A DNA stretch of 42,903 bases from Chara braunii (taxonomy: Eukaryota; Streptophyta; Charophyceae; Charales; Characeae). Positions 19,336-29,775 of the stretch are shown one piece after another; the first letter of the stretch is position 1, and each line of letters begins with the position of its first letter. The notes beneath the pieces were generated by a model that had not been told where the DNA came from, made no database searches, and worked only from the letters and a program-made list of their open reading frames with translations. Where the stretch lies: the NCBI GenBank assembly GCA_003427395.1, contig BFEA01000066.1, positions 3,423,124-3,466,026 of the forward strand, written 5' to 3'. A program made the translations under genes and the position numbers.

Positions 19336-19917
19336 ATAAGCACAGTTCAGTCCACACCGGTCAGTGAATTAGTGTTGGCCAACCTCAATCAGATCTCTTC
19401 CAAGTAGGCAGTTAGGTATGAGTATGTTAGTATCACTAGCTTCAGGAGAGAGGACCTGTCTGTTTTTGTAGTCCTCACTAACTTCGTAGGGGGCACCATT
19501 TATGACATCGGGCCTTACCTTAAGAAAGGTCGGGAGTTCCATGCGCACTTTGACACAGTCTGGATTGCAGCGGCTGAATATCTTGAGGAGAAAGAGAAGG
19601 AACTCGATGAGAAAGGGGTAAAGTTGTTTCGCAGTTTCGGACCAAAATCCTATGTTGACTACCCCAGGCCTCCAGTACCCTCCTTTCTCACTGATGGATC
19701 TTGCTGGGGTGACTTAGTGGACGTAACCAAGAGGTATATTTCCCCTGCGGCAATTGACTATGAAACAGTGACCGAGCCATCCGAGTACCCGCATCTCAGG
19801 CGAGGGATTTTCTCCCAGCCCTACCTCCCTACATTATGGGAGGAGTTTTGTGCTATGGCTGACTTCCGTATCATGTGGCTCGGGTGGAAGTGCTCGAAAC
19901 TTGGAGGGTTCAGGTGA
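19336..19917 (+). pseudogene. LTR-encoded alpha-domain ORF, fuller copy
   Basis: The frame starts at ATA 19336 (ATG in the other copy), meets TAG at 19405-19407, and runs to TGA 19915-19917, about 193 codons. It contains LSVFVVLTNFVGGTIYDIGP, then YLKKG, VWIAAAEYLEEKEKELDEKG, SYVDYPRPPVPSF, DGSCWGDLVD and a C-terminal extension PYLPTLWEEFCAMADFRIMW. The core aligns with the three ORFs at 3495-4822. This is a protein-coding segment inside the R region of the LTR. Its function is unknown, with no signal peptide or membrane segment seen. The TAG could be a mutated CAG. Confidence 0.55.
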
Positions 19918-20409
19918 CTCTACATACAGAGACCACAGCCTCAGAGAGCACGAAGACATGGCCGGAAGCACAAGAGGCTGACAACTAGATGAGAGATTAA
20001 ATGTGAAGTTCAGAGGGATGAGTGAGGATTTTTTATTGGTGCTGACCATGCGCTCTTTCATATGTGCCTCCCGAGACTATTATGAGTTCTCATTCTTCCC
20101 TTATTCATTTAACCTTGTCATTGTTCCAGTCAGTCAGTCTTGCCTCTTGCATTGTTCTTGGTTGATGGTTGCCTTCGTGGATGTTTTGTTACAGTTCTCA
20201 AAATCAGATTGACATAATTGACGCATGCATAGCACCCCATAATTTTATGACTATTATTTTGCATGATTCTCTGTTGTTCCGAATCAAAATAAGAGATTTA
20301 TAAGACCGGGGACCGGCCAAGACCGTAATTGAAGGGTCTCGCTCGAAGCCAGACGCACACAATACGAAGGGATTTGCTTTAATTAATTTATTTTATTTAT
20401 TGCAATCAC

Positions 20410-20415
20410 AATAAA
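20410..20415 (+). promoter_or_regulatory. Polyadenylation signal AATAAA in the 3' LTR
   Basis: Conserved with 394-399 in the 5' LTR, 66 bp before the LTR end. It fits transcript cleavage close to the end of the LTR. Confidence 0.6.
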
Positions 20416-20968
20416 AACCCTGCGTGACAGCCTATTGGCTTTCTGGTCGCCCGAAGTGACCCGACTTGAAAAAGTGTGACAACGGGCACTGTCGGGTTGT
20501 AGGAGGGAGCCCGCTGAAAGCAAGGCGGAAAAACAAGAGACAGCAATAGAAGGGAGCCGGGAATGAAAAGGGGAATGAATCGGAGCGCATTTCCACGCCT
20601 GATTCATTCGGAGAGAGGGACTGCGAAGGAAGGCGGGTTGTGGCAGACGAAACTAAAAGATGCGAGTAGCCAGGGGAGCAGGGCAGTCAGTAAGGAAAGG
20701 GAATAAAGGGAACGAACCCGGACAGGGGATAGCGTCGGGTGCATGCAAATAAGAGGTGGGATGGCGGAGAAGGAGAAAAGTTAGTATTTACTCATACGGA
20801 GGGCGATTTTGGTGGGGGAAGATGCTAGACAGGGGTTCATGGCCAGGGCGAACCCAATGAAGGAGGCGGATCGGCAAATGGTGGAGTGTAGTGGGAGGTA
20901 GGAAGAGAATGGGCTGCGTGGAGCTATGGCGGAGCGAGTAGGACTAGGAGGGAGTCTAAAACGTAGAA

Positions 20969-21000
20969 CCCCGCCCGATTCTCGATGAAAACGGGCGGGG
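20969..21000. other. Conserved CG-rich hairpin in repeat C
   Basis: CCCCGCCCG (20969-20977) pairs with CGGGCGGGG (20992-21000) across a 14-base loop. The other copy keeps the pairing at 38050-38079, shortened by one base pair. It is about 10 bp after a TATAAAG in that copy. Confidence 0.6.
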
Positions 21001-21934
21001 AAAGAGTCGGATTTGGCGTTTTGGAGGGCTGCGAGGTGAATGATGAAGTTTTGGCCAAAGGTTAGTAGATATGGAGGGGTAAAGAAAGAAGATGTGCGGA
21101 ATGATGGCCAAGGGCGACAAAGAGGAAGAGTGAAAATGTAATAAGTCGGTCGTTTCTTGACCGTTTTTGACGAACCAAGATCCGTTCCGGGGGTTTTAGG
21201 CCGGGGCGAACATGATTGTGAAGTCGGATTAGGGAGGAAATTAATAGAATAGGAGTTAGAAAGAAAAAGTTGACCACGGGGCTCTGGCGGAAAGAAGGGG
21301 GTGACGTGGGAAACGCATGTTTCGTGCGTTCCCGAATGAATTGCGGCGGAGTGAAAGTCGAATTCATAGTTTGAGGGCAGGGCGACGTCGATGGTAGTGT
21401 TAGTTTTAATGACAGGTTAGTAAGTTAGGAGTTAGCCGAGGAATAGGCTGCGCTGGAGGAGAAAACAGAGATGGAATTTCCCATCGTATGGGGGTTGATT
21501 CAGTTCGGCTATTTTTCCTTTTTCTTTGTTTCATGCTCATTGAAAAATCGCCACGCCCCTTGTACTGTTTTTTTTTTGGGCTGACCTCAACATGGAAGTC
21601 GGCTCGTGCTTCTCTGTAGACCAGGAGAAGACCCATATCGGTTGCGCGTCTTGCGGATAGGAGTAGTATGAGGCCTACCACGAGGTCGGACGCTTACCTA
21701 TTGACCTGTGCTGTTGGTCCACGGAGGGGCACCAGACTGCATTCAAACCAGGACTCGGATTTCACGATAAAGATGTAATTTAAGTGTTAAATGGGGCATG
21801 AGCTGTGTGCGGGAAAAAAAGGCTCTGGAGTGAAAGAGTATCCACCCACGTTCTAACGGAAGATTCATTCGAATTTGCTCATCTACTTTCGCGGGAGGGA
21901 TAGCGGGCACAACGATTGTGGTTCGCACACACAT

Positions 21935-21936
<2 letters not shown>

Positions 21937-22008
<72 letters not shown>
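21937..22008 (+). repeat. (AG)n microsatellite
   Basis: Uninterrupted AG dinucleotide run of 72 bp. The sister run in the other copy of repeat C, at 39020-39085, is 66 bp. ORFs through it are poly-Arg-Glu and spurious. Confidence 0.95.
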
Positions 22009-22011
<3 letters not shown>

Positions 22012-22124
22012 ATGGCAGAAGCAGAGATGGAAGGTGGGCCTATCAGACCAATTGGAGTCGTACGCTATACTGCAGCAGCACCAGATCCTCCATGATCTGG
22101 CGGAGGATTCACTCCGAGTGGTAC

Positions 22125-22954
22125 ATCATATTGGATTGAAGGGCGTAAGGCCGACCTCGAGGTAGGAAGACTTACCTGCCGGCTAGTGCGTTGCTCATCC
22201 TATTGACAAAGTAGTAGCCTCCCAGCTACGAAGGAAAGGAGGCTGAGACCAAGCGACCGCGTGCGTTCCGTTTCCAGGAGGGGAGAGACCAGAAGGGAGT
22301 GGCCCACGGAGTCCGCATACCCGTAGATATGGAGGGGAACACCGCCCACCCCAACCGACGGGAGCGGCGGAGAGTCGAGCCACACGGCTGTATGACGGCC
22401 GCTCTGCATGATTAGAGAGCGCAGGGGCAGATTGTGACACGGAAACCTACCTGTCGAGCTAAAGTACAACCACCTGGCTATGCCGCAAGTAGCTTGCTGA
22501 TAGGTGCGCTGCTGAGATAGCGAGTACCTGTACCTAAGCGTGGCCGACTGCATAGCCGGATGAGCAACGAGGTTGTAAGCTAGACTGCAACTGTTGCACC
22601 TTGGTGATTGACTGTGCACGGTTGGCTTGTTGTCGTATCCTGTGTTACTTGCGCAGTGCGGCTGCGCACGACTGTCGGGCACACCTGTCGGCAAGGCTGT
22701 TACAGATTGCTGAGTTGCACAGCGGGTATGCACTGTTGTGAATGGTAGCAGACGGCAGCATTGCGGTTGACAAGAGATCACTGCTGCTAGCTGCTGCTAG
22801 CCTATGTGTGTTGTTGCTGGCCGCCACGTATCGCTGCTGCATCGGTTGTCTGGCACAGACTGCGGCTACAGTTATTGACAGTGGGGAACTGCTGTGGCAT
22901 GTCGTGCTCGACTTGCAGGTTATTGGTTGCGGATTGCACGAACGGCTGATGCAT
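22125..22954. other. Non-coding stretch between repeat C and the satellite
   Basis: I see no supported gene. The minus strand is open for 193 codons (22200-22781), but the peptide is a Ser-, Cys- and Ala-rich string without domain features, and other frames are open in the same place. From about 22500 the DNA is rich in GCTGCT and TTGC words. The right end grades into the first satellite unit. Confidence 0.45.
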
Positions 22955-23261
22955 GCTGAACGTCCCGTCGACCATGAAAGCAACCCTTATGGCCATATGT
23001 TCCAGCTACCCGAAAATCATGAAGCAACCCGAAGTGATGAACGTCTCGAAGACCGTGAAAGAAACCCTTATGACCATCGATTACAGCTCCCCGAAAATCA
23101 TGAAGCATCCCGAAGTGATGAACGTTCCGAAGATCATCAAAGCAACCCTTATGGCCATTTGTTTAAGCTACCTGAAAATCATTAAACATGCCGAAGTGAT
23201 GAACGTCCCGAAGTCCATTAAAACAACCTTTATGACCATCTGTTCAAGTTACCCAAAAATA

Positions 23262-23412
23262 GTCATAAGAATTGTTTTCATGGTCTTCAAGACGTTCATC
23301 ACTTCGGGACACTTCACGATTTTGGGGTATTTTGAACAAATTGTCATAAGGGTTGCTTTCATGATCTTCGGGACGTTCATCACTTCGAGATGCTTCATCA
23401 TTTTCAGGTAGC
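23262..23412 (-). repeat. Inverted block in the satellite, first
   Basis: The sequence turns to the reverse complement of the unit for almost two units (GGGACGTTCATCACTTCG appears on the plus strand), then returns to the direct orientation. The junctions match those of the block at 24966. Confidence 0.85.
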
Positions 23413-24965
23413 AACCCTTATGACATTCCGAAGCTACCCGAAAATCATGAAGCATCCCGAAGTGACGAACGTCCCGAAGACCATGAAAGCAATCTTTGTG
23501 ACCATCTGTTCAAGCTACCCGAAAATCATGAAGCATCCCGAAGTGATAAACGTCCCAAAGACCATGAAAGCAACCCTTATGACCATCTGTTCAAGCTACC
23601 CGAAAATCATGAAGCATCCCGAAGTGATGAACGTCCCAAAGACCATGAAAGCAACCCTTATGACCATCTGTTCAAGCTACCCGAAAATCATGAAGCAAAC
23701 CGAAGTAATGAACGTCTCGAGGACCATGAAAACAACCCTTATGACCATCTATTCTAGCTACCCGAAAATCATCAAGCATCCCGAAGTGATGAACGCCCCA
23801 AAGATCATGAAAGCAACCCTAATGACCATCTGTTCAAGCTACCAAAAAAACATGAAGCATCCCAAAGTGATGAACGTCCGAAATCTATGAAAACAACCTT
23901 TATGACCACCCGTTCAAGCTACCTAAAAATCATGAAGCATCCCAAAGTGATGAAGGTCCCGAAGACCATGAAAGCAACCCTTATGGTCATCTGTTCCAGC
24001 TACCCGAAAATCATGAAGCAACTCAAAGTGATGAAAATCTCGAAAACCATGGAAGCAGCCCTTATCACTATCTGTTCTAACTACCCAAAAATTATGAAGC
24101 ATCCCGAAGTGATGAACGACCCGAATATCATGAAAGCAACTCTTATGGTCATTTGTTCAAGCTACCCGAAAATCATGAAGCATCCCGAAGTCCATGAAAG
24201 CAACCTTTTATGGTCATTTGTTCAAGCTCCCCGAAAATCATGAAGCAACCCTGAAGTGATAAACGTCCTGAAGTCCATGAAAGCAACTCTTATGAGAATT
24301 TGTTCAAGCCACCCGAAAATCATGAAGCATCCCGAAGTGATGAACGCCCCGAAGACCATAAAAGCAACCCTTACGACAATTTGTTCAAGCTACACTAAAA
24401 TCATGAACCATCCCGAAGTGATGAACGTCCCGAAGACCATGAAAACAACCCTTATGACCATTTTTTCAAGCTATCCGAAAATCATGAACCCCCCCGAAGT
24501 GATGAACGTCCTAACAATCATGAAAGCAACCCTTATGACCATCTTTTCAAGCTACCCGAAAATCATGAAGCATCCTGAAGTGATGAACGTCCCGAAGACC
24601 ATGCAAGCAATCTTTATGATTATCTGTTCAAACTACCCGAAAATAATGAAGCATCCCGAAGTAATGAACGTCCCGAAAACCATAAAAGCAACCCTTATGA
24701 CCATCTGTTCTAGTACCCGAAAATCATGAAGCAACCCGAAGCGATGAACATCCCGAAGACCATGAAAGCAACCCTTATGACCATCGGTTCTAACTCCCCG
24801 AAAACTATGAAGCATCCCGAAGTTTTGAACGATCCGAAGATCATGAAAACAACTTTTATGTCCATGTGTTCGAGCTACTTGAAAATCATGAAGCATCCCA
24901 AAGTGGTGAACGTCCCGCAGTCCATGAAAGCAACCTTTATGACCATCTGTTCAAGCTACCTGAAA

Positions 24966-25112
24966 ATGGTTATAAGGTTTGTTTTCATGATCTTCAAGAC
25001 GTTCATCACTTCGGGACACTTCATGATTTTCGAGTATTTTGAACAGATAATAAAAGTTGCTTTCATAGTCTTCGGGACGTTCATCACTTCAAGATGCTTT
25101 ATGATTTTCAGG
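24966..25112 (-). repeat. Inverted block in the satellite, second
   Basis: Same structure as 23262-23412, including the TTCAAGACGTTCATCACTTC start and the ATTTTCAGGTA end. It lies 1704 bp downstream of the first block, so one is probably a copy of the other. Confidence 0.85.
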
Positions 25113-26994
25113 TAACTACCCGAAAATCATGAAGCATCCCGAAGTGACGAACGTCCCGAAGACCATAAAAGCAATTTTTAATACCATCTGTTCAAGCTAC
25201 CCGAAAATCATGAAACATCCCAAAGTGATGAACGTCTCAAAGACCATGAAAGCAACCCATATAAGCATCTGTTCAAGCTACCCGGGAATCATGAAGCAAC
25301 CCGAAGTGATGAAAATCTTGAAGACTATGAAAACAACCCTTATAATCATTTGTTCTAGCTATCTGAAAATCATGAAGCATCCCGAAGTGATGAACGCCCC
25401 GAAGATCATGAAAGCAACCCTTATGGTCATCTGTTCAAACTACTCGAAAATCATAAAGCATCTCGAAGTGATGAACGTCCCGAAGTCAATGGAAAGAACC
25501 TTTATGACCATCTGTTCAAGCTACCTTAAAATCATGAAGCATCCCGAACTGATGAATGTCCCGAAGACCATGAAAGCAACCCTTATGACCATCTTTTCCA
25601 GCTACCTGAAAATCATGAAGCAACCCGAAGTGATGAACATCCCGAAGACCATGAAAGCAACCCTTACTACTATACCCGAAAATCATGAAGCATCCCGAAA
25701 TGATAAACGTCCCGAAGTCCAGAAAAGCAACCTTTATGGTCATTTGTTCAAGCTACCTGAAAATCATGAAGCACCCCGAAGTAATGAACGTCCCGAAGTC
25801 TATGAAAGCAACTCTTATGGACATTTGTTTAAGCCATTCGAAAATCATGAAGCATCCCGAAGTGATGAACGCCCCGAAGACCATGAAAGCAACCCTTACG
25901 ACAATCTGTTCAAGTTACCCGAAAATCATGAAGTATCCCGAAGTGATGAATGTCCCGAAGACCATGAAAACAACTCTTGTGGTGATCTGTTCAAGCTAAC
26001 CGAAAATGATGAAGCATCCTGAAGGGATGACATCCCGAAGACAATGAAAGCAACCTTTATGACCATCTGTTCAAGCGACCCGAAAATCATGAAGCATCCC
26101 GAAGTGGTGAACGTTCGGAAGACCATGAAAGAAACCCTTATTTTCATCTGTTCAAGCGATCCGAAAATCATGAAGCATCTCCAAGTGATGAACGTCCCTA
26201 AGACCATGAAAGCAACCCTTATGGTTATCTGTTTGGGCAAGCAACCAACAACTATGATGACAACAACATGGGCGATGAGAAATCCACAACTTTTCAAATG
26301 TGTCCTGAAAATTGAGAATAAGAGTGAAGAAAACATGAGCAATGAAAAAGAACTGGGTCTAAGTTGCATATATAATGTATGTATGATGAAAATTATACGT
26401 GTTGTTAACCTTCTCTCTTTGGGAGATCGTCGGCGGATTGATTTCAGCAGTTCGACGTCAACGAGTTATTACATTGGTCGTCATTGCGGGACCCTCCGGC
26501 GAATGAAGGTATCAAGGCCCTCTCCTAAGAGTTGAGTTGTCCCCTTCTTGTATGTCGAAAATTTGAAACCCTTATCTTTTGCCTTTCTCACTCTAAGTCT
26601 AATCCAGTTTTGAGAGGAAGGCGGCAAGCGGGATTGCAACATGTAGGACCGCAGCAAGAATCTGTGGGGAGTCAGCCCACCGATTGCGGGAGCTCTGTCG
26701 GAACCAAGGCGAGGTTCTGGAGGCAGGGAAGCAACAGGTAAACTATCTCTATCTGTATAACCCACTATACCCATGTTTGTCTATTCCCCCTGTAGTTTGA
26801 TTGGCATATGCATGCCTGTCCCTATGATTTTTGTTTTTTCTTCAGGACATAACCAGACTGACTAAAGGAATGCATGTACAATGTCAGTTTCAATTTCATT
26901 ATCTGACTGAAAGCAGATTGTGGGATTGCATCTGGAGGAAGGGTGGGAGAAAGGCTGTATTGCATGAAGTTTGACCGGGTCAACCAAAGGCTGA

Positions 26995-27650
26995 GTCAGT
27001 TCCATAAGTTTGGGAAGGCCTGGTGTTGTGTTTATCTTTGGATTGTGTGGAGAGTCAGTGAAATCCATAAGTTTGGGTAGTCAGGCTGCTCTGACTTGTG
27101 AGGGTTACTTGTGGTTGACTTTTCAGGAGCCAGTCAAATCCATAAGTTTGGGTAGTCTGGCGGCCTTGTTTACTTTGGGTTTCTGTCGATTTTTTTTTGC
27201 CTTGGCTTTAACCAGGCTGAGGGCCAAGACTTGTTCCATAAGTTTGGGTGGTCTTGGTCCAACGCCTCGCACATGATGGAACCACAAGGTTATAACTTCA
27301 CAATACTTTACTATTGATCTGTTTATGAACAGGTTAGTCAGACAGGGTTCCATAAGTTTGGGTCTTCCTACTATAGCTTATCACCAGCTGAAGAGAGTAC
27401 TAATTAAAAATAAACTTGTGGTACGGAGGGGCAGACTGAGTCTTGAGCTAAGATTATCGGCTCAGTTATATGCTACCTCAAAAGACTAAGTGCAGATAAT
27501 TGTATAAATTTTGAATATTTAAACAGTTCAGGGCGACTAGGGTGGCCTAGTCACATGCCCAAAGAAAAGAAAAGTTGTTGTGCCCTGTATTTGTGTATAC
27601 TCCATGGCTGAGCTAGACATGTTCCATAAGTTTGGGTGGTTTAGCTTTAT
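26995..27650 (+). repeat. Cluster of TCCATAAGTTTGGGT hairpins (six)
   Basis: The core TCCATAAGTTTGGG occurs at about 27001, 27064, 27139, 27235, 27348 and 27623. Flanks of several copies pair: GGGCCAAGAC (27221-27230) with GTCTTGGTCC (27251-27260), AGCTAGAC (27611-27618) with GTTTAGCT (27639-27646), and GCCAGTC (27129-27135) with GTCTGGC (27155-27161). The remaining three pair weakly. The orthologous cluster in the other D copy is at 40249-41066. Confidence 0.75.
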
Positions 27651-27667
27651 GCCCTATGTAAGCTGGG

Positions 27668-27674
27668 TATAAAG
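27668..27674 (+). promoter_or_regulatory. TATA box of repeat D
   Basis: GGGTATAAAGGGG, conserved in the inverted copy at 40220-40226. The surrounding 150 bp are among the best conserved parts of D. This sets the likely transcription direction of D as plus here and minus in the right copy. Confidence 0.55.
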
Positions 27675-27939
27675 GGGATAAATCATTGAAAGACTATGAA
27701 CTATTGTTTGTTAAGTTTACTATGGGATGATGAGAGTACTTACCTTTGTGGCTTGGCCTGCATGTGACTGAGTGAGGTTACTACTCATTCTGAATTTCAG
27801 TTTGAAAGGTGGTTGCTTTAGTTGTTCGCCACGTGCTACAGCCATAGGAGTGAGTTTCAATTCCTCAATTTTTTTAGCTAAATTTATTTCACTTAGGTCA
27901 ATTTCTGCATTTTCAGGGAACTTTTATTATACTTGGTCT

Positions 27940-28235
27940 TGTATAAATCTTGGTAAGCCACTTTCTCTACGCGAAGCGCTGTCGAAATTTCCGCGAAACC
28001 AAGGAGTTAGCCAGATTTTCTCTTTTTAAAAGTTCAGTTTGTTGGACTTTTATATATGACTTAGTAAAAATCTGGAGAGTCTTCTTTTCTAAAGGGAGTG
28101 CTGTCCAAATTATTGCTAATTCGGGGAGTGAGATAAAATTGGACTTTGAAAGGTTGAATATTATTTTTGTTTTTATATTTAGGCTGATATAAATTCTGGA
28201 AAAGCACTTTTCCTACGGGAAGCGCTGCCAAAATT
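27940..28235 (+). repeat. Degenerate tandem unit with a second hairpin, three copies
   Basis: Three related stretches near 27955, 28069 and 28203 each hold an AGC-CTTT-C...GGGAAGCGCT-type inverted repeat, followed by GTC/GCC-AAATT. The spacing is about 114 and 134 bp. The right D copy has one (39911-39937). The arms pair with a loop of three or four bases in the best examples, AGCACTTTTCC with GGGAAGCGCT. Confidence 0.55.
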
Positions 28236-29770
28236 TTCTTAGTTTAAGAGGATATAGAATGTATTTTGATAGGTGGCGAGTTTTGTGGCCCACTCTGTAT
28301 AGAGGAGACTCTGCCGGGGGTCTACCTTTATTTGGGCACTTGCTTAGAGGTAGACTTAGGCTTCGTTGATTAAGATGATTTGAGTGAGATCGTGATATGG
28401 GGATTATTCTCCATGGACTTATACATTTAACTTGGGGATTGACCTGTTATGTGTTACAGGTCTTCTTGATCGATTGATTCAGGATTTGGGCTAAATTCAG
28501 CTTGATCCTACACGGATCACGTTTTGTTATCATTGATAACAGGTCGGTTGTCGATTCGTCGGTTTACGACTCAACTCTAATCCACTCTTACCACTCAACC
28601 TAAAGGTTTTAGCCTTGTGATTTGAATTATTTTGTTGTGTTTTCACCCGGACTTTATTTGAATGACCATTCAAAGAAAAGTACTGAGTATTTTATTTTGA
28701 GAGTTGCACTAAGAGTGAGGCTTGTATGACTAAAAGCAATGGGTGTTAATGCATAGAATGGTTAAAGTTGACCCCGTGTAGTGCTTCGACTTTTGGTTGG
28801 ATCTTTGATATGATTGCAGGTATGTTTAGTGATTCAGACTTTGAATTTGATTGCCTGCGTTCAGATACATGTATATATGGCTAAGAGGAGCCTCACAGTG
28901 CCTTGAGTGTTTTGTGCGGTCTATAGTGACCGCGCCTATATGTTAAACAGATTATGTTTTTGAGAGAAAAGGGAGATTCCTTGTTATCCTCTGCTTTTTA
29001 GAATTCACAGTTGGACGTTGTAGTCCGTGGCAGCCATCAAAGTCAAACCCCTTGACTTCTCCCAGACCCTAGATGATGGCGCTGGTCTCCAGGGCAATAA
29101 GAGACGATTGCCACCACAGGTATTAACCTGTGTACCACCCAGTCTCCGTAGGGTGCAGAAGAGGGGGTGGTTCTCAACCGCACTTAGAGGTTGTCCAGCA
29201 TGGAGAGATTAACCCTCAAGGCGCATGGCAGCCGACACTTGAGTGTCGAATGCGACCCTCGAGATTAACGAGGACCTCGTGAGTATGGGTACTACACAGT
29301 ACGCCACCATTGCGACCTCTTGCGTACGCTTGAATTGTGTGTCGATATGAGTTAGCCATGCGTCCGCGCGATTTTATACTAAGTCTCGCGTGCGACGCCT
29401 ATCCGATTTCCGCATCGAAGAGTTATGGGATGACTACTAAGGGACTAGGAGTGTTGTCGCATTGTTTGTTTTGTGTTGTTCTGTGTATATGTGTGTGTGT
29501 ATGTTTTATTTTCATGTTCTTTATTGTGGTGTGCGCGTGGAGTGTGGGATGCGTCCTAGTCGACCGGCGACGGTTCGCTTTTGGGACTTCAGCCCCCCCA
29601 AGATGCCGATTCGCGTGCTCGTTCGATAGAGGCGTAATACCACGTGTACCCCCTATGCTACAGCGAACGAGAAACGCCCTCGGCTAGTCCACCTCTCCGA
29701 TTGCAACTGAGCAGCTTTCGTACTGTGGACTGGTAGCTCGGCGGTAATACGCCCACCGAAGGGAGGTGAC
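28236..29770. other. No supported gene between D and the short inverted repeat
   Basis: 28236-28990 is AT-rich and shows no coding sequence or recognisable repeat. 28990-29770 is more GC-rich and has only short ORFs. A (TG)n-like run of about 30 bp occurs at 29477-29505. A phrase GCGCATGGCAGCCGACACTT near 29220 lies in a sharply GC-shifted block that may be a piece of another transposable element. Confidence 0.4.
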
Positions 29771-29775
29771 AACTC

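Larger units (their letters stand above)
1..20481 (+). mobile_element. Decayed Ty3/Gypsy-like LTR retrotransposon (element A)
   Basis: Seen: positions 1-465 match 20019-20481, and both end in TGACA/CGACA-type CA termini. A primer-binding-like site follows the left copy, and gag, protease, RT, RNase H and integrase lie between the copies in that order. RT-RNase H before integrase is the Ty3/Gypsy order. The left LTR is cut by the window edge, so total length and left target-site duplication cannot be read. The start of the 3' LTR is also unresolved; homology supports it only from about 17430 rightwards. Many in-frame stops, several frameshifts and a lost protease motif show the copy is dead. 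The immediate right flank, ACGGG at 20482-20486, is the predicted target duplication. Confidence 0.9.
17430..20481 (+). repeat. 3' LTR of element A, region supported by homology
   Basis: 17430-19905 matches the leader fragment 738-3172, and 20019-20481 matches 1-465. The right end is CA at 20481, after which repeat C resumes. TATA at 17401 and AATAAA at 20410 imply an R region of roughly 3 kb, which is unusually long. The segment carries a (TTA)n run at 17514-17538, short CAATCAG- and GATCAG-rich sequence around 18760-19310, and an ORF at 19336-19917. One undetermined base lies at 17839. The 5' boundary of the LTR is unknown. Confidence 0.8.
20482..22124 (+). repeat. Repeat C, left copy, interrupted by element A
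   Basis: Aligns along its length with 37566-39198 in the same orientation, from TGTCGGGTTGTAGG to GAGGATTCACTCYGAGTG. The left end is exactly the right end of element A, whereas the other copy continues leftward without a break. The missing left part should therefore lie upstream of the window. It contains a CG-rich hairpin, a (GA)n run and no credible ORF. On its identity: probably part of an LTR or other transposable element. Confidence 0.85.
22955..26240 (+). repeat. 81-bp tandem satellite, about 40 units
   Basis: Units contain CCCGAAGTGATGAACGTCCC, GAAGACCATGAAAGCAACCC and a TTCAAGCTACCCGAAAATCA segment. The period is 81 bp (27 codons), so frames stay open across units by arithmetic. One frame reads MKHPEVMNVPKTMKAT, a second ENHEASRSDERPEDHESNP, and the minus strand is also open. 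Indels move the ORFs between frames, which argues against protein coding. Two blocks (23262-23412 and 24966-25112) are inverted. The blocks and their neighbours recur with a spacing near 1.70 kb, about 21 units, which indicates a higher-order repeat. Confidence 0.92.
26410..28015 (+). repeat. LTR-like repeat D, left copy
   Basis: Matches the reverse complement of 39885-41665. The similarity starts weakly near 26410, is strong from about 26470, and ends after GGAGTTAGCC near 28015. It has a TATA box at 27668, a hairpin cluster upstream of it, and a conserved stretch beyond it. No ORF is credible. A promoter, internal hairpins and occurrence in opposite orientation elsewhere fit an LTR, but neither terminus of this copy is defined. 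Confidence 0.8.

Noticed and set aside
21875-22165. ORFs through the (GA)n run
   Set aside because: They consist of alternating Arg-Glu from the microsatellite and have no other support.
22200-22781. 193-codon minus-strand ORF
   Set aside because: Other frames are open too, composition is Ser/Cys/Ala-rich without motifs, and no start or promoter signal is seen.
22955-26240. CRISPR-like array
   Set aside because: Units are continuous 81-bp tandem copies with no unique spacers, and the context is eukaryotic.
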